From NCBI GenBank assembly GCA_027625915.1, contig JANTQA010000060.1, positions 3,472,001 through 3,536,000 on the forward strand: a stretch of DNA of 64,000 bases. Reading direction: 5' to 3'. This document shows, one piece after another, positions 43,890 through 55,111 of this stretch. This DNA is from Anaeramoeba flamelloides. Taxonomy: Eukaryota; Metamonada; Anaeramoebidae. The notes beneath the pieces were generated by a model that saw only the letters and a list, made by a program, of their open reading frames with translations, was not told where the DNA came from and ran no database searches. A program made the position numbers and the translations under genes. Each line of letters begins with the position of its first letter. Positions within the stretch are counted from its first letter, which is position 1.

Positions 43890-45617
43890 ATATTATCAAA
43901 GGGAAGTACTTGGTATATTCTACCGAGTCCCTTATCACCAATTATAATTGCTCTTATTTCAAATTTTCTTTTATTAAAAATAATAACATTAACAGATCAT
44001 TGTCAAATGTTTGTAGATGATTTAATTTTAATCATAAAAGGGAATAAAATTCTAATAAATATAAAATTAGATTTAATATATCAAGTAATTATAATTCAAT
44101 TTGGATTGAAATCCAATAACGAGAAAACAAACATTACTCAAGATTTATCAAAGATTAAATATTTGGGAATTCATTTGAAAAAAATCTCAAATTTAGTATA
44201 TAATTCTGAAAAAGGTAAAAGAAACTGAGAACAAATCTGAACAATTATTCAATAATAATTTACTAACAAATAATTTAAAAATTAGATTATGTAAATCTTT
44301 TATCTTTTTAAGTCAATTAACAGATGGATTAGAAATATATAATTATAGATTAGCAACACTAAACTATTTAAACTCTTGGATTAATACACGTATTACTGAA
44401 ATATGTAAAATAAACCGAAAAACACCAATTCTTATTTATAAAACAGAATTTAAATTCGAAAATTTGGTAATTTCAATTAATAAAAAAAAAAAATTAAAAA
44501 ATAAATAAAAAAAAATTATTTCTACCTTATCTAGTAAAACTAATAAATAATAATCAAAGAATAACAATAAAATTTATTGGAATTCGGAGAATTTAAAGCT
44601 TGTTAAAAAATAAATTAATAATTAGACACATAATGCGTTGTTGAATTCTACAAGTTGGGAGTGTTGTTAGGTTTTCCTTAATTAAAAAGAATTGCGCTAA
44701 ATTATTGATTTTACTCTATTATTTTGAATTCTGGAAAACTGTAGTTATATTTTTTTGAATTAAATAAATTAAAATAAAATCTCAAAAATTTTCTTTTTAT
44801 TTCTCAAATTTAAAAGAAAACTGCCGTTAGGTTTTGTTGAGTTTTCTTTTTATTTGGACAATCATAAGATTTTCGTTAGGTTTTCTTGGGTTTTCTATTT
44901 ATATTGAAAAACAATAGATTTTCATTAGGTTTTTTTAACTTTTCGAAATAAACCAAAAATTTAATAAAATTTTCTGTTTATTTCAAAAAGTAAAAAAAAC
45001 CTAGAACATTTCACAAATAAAATAGAAAAACGCAAAAAAAACCTAAAAAAATCAATAGATTTTCCAAACGAAATAGAAAAAAAAAAAACCTAGAACACTT
45101 TCCAAATAAAATAAAAAACCTCAGCAAAGCCTTTACACTTGACAACAATCTACAGCAAACTACAGCACTCTACGACACTCTACAAAAATATTTCGCAATA
45201 ATTAAAAACCAAAAACAATTATTTATTAATCAAAAATATTAAAGTTATCCCATCAAGCCCAACAATTCTAAAATTCAGAGCATATACTAAATACTTAAAT
45301 AAATATTACTAGGTAATAAATAAAAATTCAAACAGAATTTGTCATTTATGTTAAAAATATGAACAGAAGAGAATAATAGAAAATATTGATCACTTTTTAT
45401 GGGTATGTACTTTCTATGAAAAAGATAGATTGATTTTTCTGAATAAGTTAAAAGAATTAAATTTTAATGAAATAATTTTAAATTATGTAAGCTTAAATTT
45501 ATTATCATTAATTAATAATTGTAAAATCTATAATTTTACACTTAAATTTCTTTTTGGGAATGTAAGTAAAAGAGCAGTTAGAGCGTAATTTACACTTCTC
45601 CTCAATAAAAAAAAAAA
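43890..45617 (+). pseudogene. LINE (non-LTR) reverse transcriptase relic, split by a fold-back repeat
   Basis: Frames with stops and shifts still show reverse-transcriptase motifs in order: PSPLSPIIIALIS (the QG-PLSP box), CQMFVDDLILIIKG (the Y/F-x-DD catalytic box), GLKSNNEKTNI and IKYLGIHL, all near 43940-44190. The connection region follows at 44250-44420 (NNLKIRLCKSFIFLSQLTDG, LEIYNYRL, LNYLNSWINTRI). After an inserted fold-back repeat (about 44668-45127) the C-terminal zf-RVT-like part resumes (45195-45600: CHLC, EQKRIIENIDHFLWVC if one stop and one shift are ignored) and ends in a 19-base A tail. The FVDD aspartates are kept, but stops make it inactive. The 5' end is missing or unrecognisable. 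Confidence 0.85.
44668..45127. repeat. Fold-back repeat inserted in the LINE relic
   Basis: Begins GTTGTTAGGTTTTCC, holds GAATTGCGCTAAA facing TTTTGAATTCTGGAAAAC, then a second palindrome around CGAAATAAACCAAAAATTTA with CCTAGAACATTTCACAAATA on the far side. The uninterrupted LINE sequence at 58.9 kb joins across this point, so the repeat arrived later. Confidence 0.7.
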
Positions 45618-45639
45618 AAAAAAAAGGTATTTTTTTAAT

Positions 45640-45760
45640 TTAAAAAATTTTCTTTCGATTTCTAAAATTAAAAAAAACTTTACGATTCTTAACCAGAATT
45701 CAAAAGAATATTGCAAAATAGCAGATTTTACTTAATTCTTTTAAATTCTGGAAAAAATAA
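45640..45760. repeat. Fold-back repeat, short copy
   Basis: AACCAGAATTCAAAAGAATA faces ACTTAATTCTTTTAAATTCT with GGAAAA following: one simple hairpin unit of the family. Confidence 0.6.
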
Positions 45761-47016
45761 AGAGTGTGGATTTGTTTTACATTTGGTCATACAAATGATA
45801 TTATTATTTATTATATTAATACTTTATTTGTTTTTCTTCTCTTTTTTATAATTTTTATAAAATATTCTTTGATTACTCATTTCTCTCAATAATAACAATA
45901 ATAATTAATACCAACTTTTAAAATAAGATTGTTCACATATTTTTTTTTTAATTAAAATTGTTTATCAAATATTTGGTACAATTATTAAAATAAAACTATT
46001 TGTTTATGCAAAAGTTTGTGAAATTTCGAGATTTTTTTTTAGTTTTATAGTTTTTATAATTTCAATTTCTTGAAGGAATAAAAATTTGGGTTTTTCTTGT
46101 TACTTAATTGTTTCATAAAAATTTTCTGTAACTCATTATTAATTATAAGTAAGATAATAGTTTTAAATATTACTATTTAATCATTTGACCTTATCAAATT
46201 TAAAAATTTTTATTAAAAAAATCAAAAAACATTAAATAAACCTATCTTCAGTATTGAGCTCTAAATTATTAAAATTATAACATCTCCAAATATTTGTAAA
46301 AATTGAATACTAAAGTAGGCTTCTGATTAATTCATTTTCTAATAAATGATTAATTTACTTACAAACTGTTAGTTATATTATATTATTTTTATTAAAAGTT
46401 CATAATCGATTTACATAAATTAAAACTAATAATAAAAATTTAGATAGTCATATTTAATTGACGTTCAATAATTTCATTTGGTTAACCAATAATAAATAAC
46501 TATTTTATTTGCCAATTAGTGATTCGATAAAGTTTTGGTTAAAAAATATAAATAAATAAAATATATAGCGTTTTCAAAAATATTGAGATCAAGAATAATT
46601 TAAAAAAAAAAAAACAATAAATAATGCTTTTATTGTATTGTCAGGAATTGAATTTTTTCAAAAGAATTGAATTTTTTAAATGGATAAAACAACTTTGGTT
46701 GTTTGCTTGAAGTGATTTCCAGAGATATTCAAAAAAATTATTTCTATAAAAGTCATGTTCAAAGAGAATAGACTAAAAATAATAATTTTATGAAGCATAA
46801 ATTAATTTCATTTTCAAGCAGATAAACACAAAAGATAATTAATCCAATTTTTTATTTTTCAATTATTTAAAAAATATGTTATAATTATTGAAACCTATCG
46901 AATCGAGGGTATCTTGGATACAATATCAAAAGTCATTTTAAAAAAATAATTTAATTCCAATAAATATTTTTGAATTTTAATTATGTGTGTAATTATTGCC
47001 ATTATTAAGTTTTTTT
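45761..47016. other. Gene-free stretch
   Basis: AT-rich, 3' of the BTB exon on the minus strand. Nothing recognised. Confidence 0.4.
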
Positions 47017-47834
47017 TTATTTTTCTTCATTTATTTTAAATTGAATTTTAATTAATTCTAATAAGGAATTAAAATTATTGTTTTCTGATAATTGATAATA
47101 CTCTGCTGCGTCACTTAATTCATCAAAAACTAATTGAGGGTCATCATCTGCAGTAAGTTCAATATCATCATTATAAAAATATCTGATTAAAATTTCCAAG
47201 CTTTCAATTGATTTTTTGGAATAATCCTTCACAGAATTGGATATTTCATTTTCCTTTTTGGAAATATTTTTAAATAGTTCTCTAAATAAGCCAGATCTTG
47301 CTAATAATATAAATTTATGAACAGGGATTTCTTCAAAGTACGCATCATCTTCATCCTCATATTCATTTTCATCATCAAGATCATCAACATCCTGGACTAA
47401 TATTTTAAAATCTTTCGTCTCTTCTTCTTTATATAATTTTTTTAGATCATCTTTTAATTTTTTCAATTCTGGTTTTTGTATTCCAAATTGACTACAAATT
47501 GTATTAACGAGTTGACTATTTCTTCTCAGACCGGAATACAGCCAAATTAAAAAGATGTTGGTTTCTTCTTTTGAATACTTTTTTAGAATCTGTTGAATTT
47601 TTTCAATTGAAGAATCAAGTCTAAATTCGACAAAATATTTGTGAATTTTAAATCCATTAATTTCAAAATCTGTAAATTCTTGAGATTCATATAGATTTAA
47701 AAAATCTTTAGCTAGAGAAGTTCCACTCACCGTGAAAATTGGAATAGAATAAACACCATTTCCAATTCCTAATGGATTTATACGATTATAATCGGGTATT
47801 TTTATTTTAATAGGTGTTCGGGAAATTAGATTTG
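47017..47834 (-). CDS. 3' exon of RCC1-BTB protein: two BTB/POZ domains
   Basis: The frame is open from an upstream stop near 47880 with no ATG before the conserved part, so this is an internal or last exon, not a gene starting at the GTG at 47730. The acceptor TTTAATAG is at 47835 and the exon starts CA AAT CTA. That phase fits the donor at 55112 on the same strand (T plus CA gives Ser). The 271 residues begin NLISRTPIKIKIPDYNRINP, then a first BTB-like unit (SLAKDFLNLYESQEFTDFEI, KIHKYFVEFR) and a second with an Asp/Glu-rich insertion (DDENEYEDEDDAYFEE) before IPVHKFILLARSGLFRELF and LEILIRYFYNDDIEL. BTB domains dimerise and often dock substrates on cullin-3 ligases. Joined to 55112-56294 this makes an RCC1-BTB-BTB protein of about 605 residues. 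Confidence 0.85.
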
Positions 47835-48817
47835 CTATTAAATAGATGTTATATAAAGGAAGAGAAAAGAAAGATTGAAAGGATAAGTGTTAAATATTCC
47901 TCGAAATACGAAATTTTATTTATATATGAAATTTGAAAATAATATTGTTTTGTTTCAAATTTGTCTTTATAACAATAAAATCTGATTTTTATTCAACACC
48001 AAACATTATAAGAGATGCTTGTTTGATGTTTAATTATATTTGAAGTTTTAATGAGAATTAAAATTGCAAATTTTTATTTATTTTTAATTTTGAAAAAAAC
48101 TTTCATCATTTTATTGAATTGGATGAAATATTTTGGTTAGTAATTATTAAATTTATTAAAACTCTGTAAATTAGTGAAAAAAATTCAAATTAGTGATAAT
48201 AGGACCGAACTCGGGTTTATCTCATTTTTTCAAGTGAAAATTATATTGACAAATTTCCAAAACCAAGTAGGTACATTTTAATATTTTTGAAACTTTTTAT
48301 TGCGACAACCTTCCTGAAATTAGATTTTTTGAGTGGGATTGGGTTATTGAAATTAAAATACCAAATACAATTCACTTCTTTATTAATGAAGGAAATCAAA
48401 GTAAATCAGACTTGGATCTTTAATTTTTTCAATTTTTGAACTTTTGTTTTTATTCAATTTTTGGTTTTTATTAAATTCTGTTTTGAATCGAGAAATATGC
48501 TACAGAGCGAATAAACGAAATTAATTTATGGCAAATGAAATTAAATAGACCTGAGTAGGTGTTTATTATAAATAAATCTTTTTTTTTTTTGAAAATACCA
48601 TACAAGAAAGATCAACCTCACTTAAAAACTTGTTGAAATCAAGAATGGAAAAAAAAATTTTTCAAAGTATGTTACCGAAGATTTTTCTTCTTAATCTTCT
48701 TAATTTATATGAGAGCAAAAATGTATTATAACTTTGGATTACTCGAACTATTAGTCTTTATTATTATTTAACCAAAACATTTTTTTTTTCACAAATTTGT
48801 TTTTTAAAATTCATTTT

Positions 48818-49290
48818 TCAGAATATTATGATCAAAGTAAGCCAAAATAAAGAATAGTGTTTCAAAGATTAAAGGAGAAAAGATTGAATTCTTGAAATTA
48901 AAAAACAACTACAAAAAGATTCAACACCCAAAGAAAATGAAAATATGGTGAAAAAAATTTAAAGTGAGAATTAGAAGTATTTTGAGTATCCAATTTAAAC
49001 AAAAATATATAATTATCAAATCAACCAAATATATCAAATAGATCTTTATTTTTGAACAAGTATTTCAAAAACATACTATTTTCTTTAACTAAATCTGAAT
49101 TAGATGAATTAAATGACAATAGGATTTTGATCAACTTTTGTGTTATTGAAAATCCTTTTGAAATAAAATGTAAAATATTTTATCGAACAATTGTTCAATT
49201 GAAAAGTTTTTCACATTCAAAATTAAAAATCAAATTGGGTAAAGAAGAATTAGTAATTGTAACAAATGTTAAAGATAAGGATCTATAAAT
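48818..49290 (+). pseudogene. Possible decayed gene fragment, unknown
   Basis: After an acceptor-like TTTTTCAG the plus strand holds broken frames with coding-like composition (KIKGEKIEFLKLKNNYKKIQ), then a 74-residue frame to a stop at 49288 (ELDELNDNRILINFCVIENP, FSHSKLKIKLGKEELVIV). Several stops and shifts separate the parts. I do not recognise the family. It lies antisense within the large intron and may be transposon cargo; the stretch ATAATTATCAAATCAACCAA resembles the end of the region carried at 25.9 kb. Confidence 0.35.
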
Positions 49291-50728
49291 AAATGTTTTT
49301 ATTTAATTTTTTCTTTATCAATTTTTTCATTTTTTTGATATCCATTTTTTAAAAGGTATGTAAATATATTATACTAGGATATCTGCAATTCTCCTATTTA
49401 TTAAAATGTTTATTTAATTAGGTTAAAGAAATGATTTTAATGATTCAGGTTCGCAGAAACTGTGGCACTCGAAATTGGTAAACTTGTACTTACTCCCTTA
49501 ATATATTTTTTTTGGGTAATAACTCTTTGTAATTATCATCATTTTCAATATTTGTTCTTATTTTTTTTTTTATCTTTTTCAATTTTTTTTTCAAACTGAC
49601 ACCAAACAACAAAAATGCGCTATTATTTCTGTTTGTAAATTCCAATCCCCTTCTGATCTAAATTGGTTTATTTTTATACTTGTACTATTTATTTGTATTG
49701 AAATTAGGAAACATTGGAATTGAAACAAGGAAAGGATTTTTGGAGGTGGATCAAAAGTAAGATCATTATTTTTTTTAATTTTTTTCAAAAAAAATTAAAA
49801 AAATACTAATAAGAAAACATGACGATGATGGGTGTGGATGAAGAAGGTGCATTTTTTCCTTCCTTTTTTAATTTTTCAAAAAATTTTTTTTTAGTTAATT
49901 TTTTTTGAATAAGGACAAAAATTGTCTGTTAAAAAAGATCCTTTCCAATTTTGGATTTGTTTAAAAATTCAAAATAATTGTGATTAAAAAAAAGATGAAG
50001 TAAATTATTTTAATTGAATTGATAAATTTGAACAATCTGATTTTGAAAGGTAATTTTCAATATCTTTGTTTCCATTTTTCTTACAATTAACAATTTATAT
50101 CTAATTAATTAAAACTATAGATAAGCATTAGCTTCATACCAGTACATAAAATTGTAATATTAAAATATGGAATATCTTGATTAAGTTTATAAAATACTTT
50201 GAAAAGTTGTTTGAAATGCTTTTTTCTTTTCTTTTCTTTTTTTTTTATTAAATAATTTGAAATTTCGTTTTAATAGGAAACAAGCAAATCTTAGAAAAAA
50301 CAGATTCCTTCCAATTTTTGGATTTGCTTTTAAAAAATAAAAATAAATATAATGAAAATATTAATTATTTTTTTTTTTGGTTTGTTTATTTTTAAAAATA
50401 TTGTTTTTAAAGAGAAATATGCCTTAATCTATCATATGAGATAATTATTCTTTAATTTTAAAATATGTGATAAACATGAAATTTTATTAAATAATATTTT
50501 GTATGATATTACAATGTAATATTCGATAAAACTTGGATATAAGAATGAAATAAATCGATTTTTCAGAGATTTTTTAACATATTTTAATCAATTTTTTTGT
50601 TTTATTTGATTAAAATATGTTTTATCTTTTGTTTTAAATATATCATATGTTTTTTATAATTTTTTTGATATTTAAAACACATTTGTTGTGTTTTTACTAC
50701 TCTAAAACATGTAAATAACACGTTTTAG

Positions 50729-50730
<2 letters not shown>

Positions 50731-50758
<28 letters not shown>
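50731..50758. repeat. (TA)n tract at an element boundary
   Basis: About 28 bases of TA repeat run directly into the CCCTTAGCACCCC terminus. A shorter TA run (52253-52261) lies at the other end. Confidence 0.9.
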
Positions 50759-50763
<5 letters not shown>

Positions 50764-52252
50764 AGCACCCCAAATAACCTAAAAAACATTTCAAACAAAA
50801 ATTTTAATTTGAAATGTTATCAAAGGATAATAAGGTATAGAATTAATAAAAAAATTATCCTCGAAAGAAAATTTTATAATTAAAAATTGTATAGTTACTT
50901 AAAATAACAAAATAACTTGAAAAAAAATTTTCAACATTGGGAATTTTTTTTTGGTTATTGTGATTTTATTTTTTTTCAAAATTTTGTCAAAATAAATTTT
51001 TTTTTTTTTTTGAAAAGTTTGTCTAGACATCAAAAACCTCTTAGTTTTAACATTTAAAACACATCATACTTTACTGGAAATTTTTTTTGGTGCCCTTTGC
51101 ACCCCAAAATTGCCTAAAATGCTTGATTAAATAATTTATTCATTATAAAAGTTATTATAACATCACATAGAAAATTTGTTTTATCTACTGATTAATATTC
51201 AATATCAATATCTATATTAGATTCTAAATAATTTAAAAATAAAAAAAAATATAAATTAAATTAGAAAAAAAATCAAATTTTTTTTCATTGCAAAATTTTA
51301 CAATTTTTTCAACAAGATTTTTTTTCAATTTTAAATGATTTGGCCAATAGTTCGAGTCAGATTAATAATTGATTTTTTTTTTATTTTTAACTATTTTTTA
51401 ATTTTTGACTTTTTAAAATCTAGACATAAAATAAACAATATTGTTGAATTAGAGACCATATATCAGAACTTATTTAACAAGATCTGGATTAATTTATTAA
51501 GGAAAAATTCAAATATCACAAATATATTATTCAAATTTTTACCAATAACAAAATGCAATAAAAAAATTTGGTTTCGGAGATTATTTTATTATATTGGAAT
51601 AATATTCAAGAGTTATTTTTTATTTTATTTTAAATTTAGGTATAAATATTTTATCGATTAAAAAGTAATTATTATTTGTTTTATTCCAATTTAATAAATT
51701 GAAATTATTTTACAATTTTTTTTTTTTTTTTTTGATTTTCAATTATTATCTATTGCTTAAATAAAAGTTTTAGAAAATTAATCATATTAAAAATTTAGTT
51801 TTGGCCTAAAGAAATAATTTTCATTTTTCTCTTAATTGGATATTTATTGAAATTTTTTCTAAATTAAAAAATTAAATTTCAAAGTAATTTATTTTTTTAT
51901 TTATTTTTTTTATCATAAAATTAGCAAAATTTTTTGGTGGTTATTATTAATAAATTAATGTGTTGAGTTTTGAATTACTATTAATGTAATAAAATTTCTG
52001 ATTTAAAAAAATAAAATAAAAATAAAAATCTTTAAAAAAAATGTAAAAATGAATAATTATTATTTTTTTTTTCAATTTGAAAAAAAAAATCAATAACTTA
52101 ACTACTTTATCTTTGAACTATTTTGACTTTTTATTATAATTCAAATCTGGATTAAAGACCAATAAGAAAATTAATATATTAGTAGATCAAGATCATTTTA
52201 AATCTAATTTAAAAAACTTGATGAAATTTAGGCAAATCCGGGGTGCTAAGGG
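50759..52252. mobile_element. 1.5 kb inverted-repeat element with CCCTTAGCACCCC ends
   Basis: Perfect 13 bp terminal inverted repeats, CCCTTAGCACCCC and GGGGTGCTAAGGG, continue weakly inward (CCTAAA on both sides). A related motif, CCCTTTGCACCCC followed by TTGCCTAAAA, occurs inside at about 51090. The only notable frame (51335-51661) is AT-driven and shows no transposase signature. TA tracts flank both ends, suggesting insertion at or within a TA microsatellite. Superfamily unknown. Confidence 0.85.
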
Positions 52253-52858
52253 ATATATATATTTTAACTCAAACTTTTTATTTGTAAAAATTAAAAGTAT
52301 ATAATTCTAGGCAAATACTGATAAGAAAGTGATTGTTTCTCAAAAAAGTTTAGGATGGCATTGTAGTCACTGTGGAAAGATTTTGGGAAATCCTTTAGTA
52401 ATTAGGCAAAGTTTGAAATTTTTCTGATCAACTTATTTCCAATACGAACAAAATAGGAAGTATTTTACTATAAAATTCGACTTTTAAAAATGTTATTTAA
52501 AGTTATTTAAGAAGATTTTTACCAAATTTTTTCAACTTTGTTTCATTCTCACAAATCCCAAAAGATCGCCACGCTCAAGGATTTATGGCATTGGAAAATT
52601 AATTTGGTTGAAGGATCCCAATTATTTGTTCAATAAACAACAGAGAAAAAATTCCTTCAATTTTTCCTTAAAGGTTGGAAATTGAATGAATTCTCTTTCT
52701 TTGTTTTAAAAACAATGTCTAAAACCCAACAGTGTTTTTGGTTTTGGTTCGATTGAAATCAATATCATTTCTAAAAAAATAATAAACGTTATTTTTTCTT
52801 TTTTTTTCTTTGAAAAAAGGAGAAAAGAGACCATTTATAGAACATTTTGAAAATGAGA

Positions 52859-53544
52859 TTAAGGGTCTAGTCATTTACCATGAAAAGGCACCATACTCAA
52901 GTGGTGACCTGAGACCTAAAAGGGTATTGTGAAATAGCCCTTCTTTTAGTTGACAAAATTCAAATAACAAAATAAAAAATTCCATAGGATCTCTTTGACA
53001 AAAAATTAAACGAAGAAAAAGAGTTCTCAATTTCAAAAAATCAAAATTTAAAAAAAAAAATTCATCTTTTCTCATTTTCTTTTTCAAAAGAGGTTAAATT
53101 TCTTTAATTTAAAACAAATTGCTTTCTTGTATTTCGCAATCAATTTTATTCGATTTAGTCTGATTTGTGGTTATTTTAAAACCCTCTCAATTTGACCAAG
53201 TAAGGATTAGGTAATAGTCTTTCAATAAAAATAACTCATTTGAAAAATGAAAAAAAAGAAAAAAAAAGTCACCAAGATCTCAAAAAGCGCCAAAGAGCGA
53301 CACTTCAAAACTGACATATCTGTTTTCAGAATTGTAATTCACAACCATTCTAATTGGAAATTGAGTGTCGCTCTTTGGCGCTTTTTTCTAAAAATGTCCT
53401 CTTTTTTGGTTGTTGATTTTTGGAGATCGATCGTACATCATAGGTTGGTTGGTTTTTGATTGGTGTTAGGTCCTCAATAAAATTACTAAAAAGTTTTTTT
53501 CCACTTCAGAATAAAAAATTTCACCGTAATGACTCTACCCTTAA
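52859..53544 (+). mobile_element. TTAA element, GGGTCTAGTC family (686 bp)
   Basis: Left end TTAAGGGTCTAGTCATTTAC, right end GTAATGACTCTACCCTTAA. It contains a perfect 23 bp internal inverted repeat (core GCGCCAAAGAGCGACACT at 53282-53304, complement at 53364-53386). Near-copy of 29011-29696 in the other orientation; an older copy is at 17517-18223. Non-coding. Confidence 0.9.
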
Positions 53545-54279
53545 AATACAAAATTACAAATTGAAGAAATTAGAAAAAAAAAAAAAAAAACAAACATTTT
53601 GTTTTTAACAATACGTAAAGTCAAGAAATTTTGGAGAAGAATGTTTCAAAATCATTTACTGTTAAGAACACATAATAGATGCTGGGTTTTATAAGTTTGA
53701 TCAGCTTCAGATGTTTCAAGACAAGCGTGAAATAAAAGTAAATAGACTCATTGAAAAGTTGAGCGATCTAGTTTGTCTCTGTGGGATTTTAAAAACAAGC
53801 TTTGTCACATGGATGAAAATGTAAAATTTAACTTCAATCCTTTCAATGACTCCATTGGTAGATTAAGATCCTTTGAAGAATAAGTTATTCAAAGTACCAT
53901 TGAAAAATAACAAATTTGCTTTAATAGGTTAAAAATTTATTTGTTTTTGTTCGTTTATTTTATTAAGTTGTGTGGAGTTAGATCTCGAGTTCCAAAAATA
54001 AATATCACCTCATATTGTTTCATTTTTCAACAATCAATCAGTTATAATTCCTTAGTTTTGGTTCTCCTTCCAAAATAAAAATAATGAGATTATTCTGGTG
54101 CTAAGAGGATATTAATCGCCGTTCTTCGAACTCCTCAATATCATCTTATATCACTTTAAACAATATCATATTTCTCGTTTTTCCAGGCCAAACTCGTAAC
54201 AAAACAAGGTGATTGTTTCCAAATCGAACCAATAAACAACGAAAAATTTTTTTATTAGGGTATGAAAATTCGTACCAAG

Positions 54280-54375
54280 CGCAAGATCAATCAGCTAAGA
54301 ACCAAATTAACAAGCCACTACACCCCTGACAAGAGAATCTTTTTGCAAATTTCAGGGATTGTAATCCTTGAGGAG
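54280..54375. repeat. Decayed right end of the TTAAGGTTTACAATC element
   Basis: Shares AAGATCAATCAGCTAAGAAC, CAAATTAACAA and TTTCAGGGATTGTAATCCTT with the right end of 12779-13352. The left end is not recognisable. Confidence 0.6.
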
Positions 54376-55111
54376 GTGCATTCCAAATGAATTATTCAGA
54401 TACACTCCCAAAATGATACCTTTAATATTTAGTTAAGTTTCGGCAAATCCTTTATCCAAAGATTAAAACAATTTTTTTTGCAAAAAATGGGTTTTTTGTT
54501 TTGCATTTTTTAATCTCTTGTAAAGATCCAATTGCCAGCAGAGTAAGAATTAATGACAAGTATTAATTTATGGGGAAATTATTGAATTTTGCTGGGTTTA
54601 TTAGTGCTTTTGTGCTCATAACTAACTTACTTTTAAAACTAATTGGATAAATATTTTCTTGGATGTATTTTTAAGGCATTTTATTCGTGTGTTTTAAAGG
54701 AGAAATAAAAAAACAAAAGAAGTACCCGAATTAATCTTTTTTTTCTTAAAAATTATTAATTTTAATCTTGGGATAAAAGTTCGTCTGAACCTTAACTAAA
54801 TATTAAAGTTTTCATTTTTGGAGTGTGTCTAAAGAATTCATTTTGAGCCTACACCTTTGACTAAGGAAAAATGTTTAATAAATTTGAAAATGGTTTATTT
54901 GTCAAAATAATTTTTTTAATAGAAGGGCTTCTGTAACTTTGATAACTTGAATTGTTGTTTAAATTCACATTCTTGAATATATTAAAATAATCATTTCCAC
55001 CAATGCTGAAAATGTTCTTAAAATTGTTTTTTTGTTATAATTTTCAAAAACTCCTATTGAAGAAAAAAAAAAAAGCATATGAAATATAAGAAAAAAAGTT
55101 CAAATTCTTAC

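Larger units (their letters stand above)
47835..55111 (-). other. Inferred 7.3 kb intron of the RCC1-BTB gene
   Basis: Donor GTAAGAAT at 55111, acceptor TTTAATAG at 47836-47835. Contents include a possible gene relic (48818-49290), a 1494 bp inverted-repeat element (50759-52252), a 686 bp TTAA element (52859-53544) and a decayed element end (54280-54375). The other supported introns in this gene and in the eIF5A-like gene are 107-183 bases, so this one grew by insertion. The alternative is two separate genes or an unseen middle exon. Confidence 0.6.

Noticed and set aside
47728-47730. GTG as start codon of the BTB exon
   Set aside because: The frame stays open upstream with conserved RCC1-BTB linker sequence back to an acceptor at 47835, so GTG is an internal valine.
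51335-51661. 108-residue frame as a transposase
   Set aside because: Composition is Phe/Ile/Lys-driven and no catalytic DDE/D motif or zinc finger is visible.
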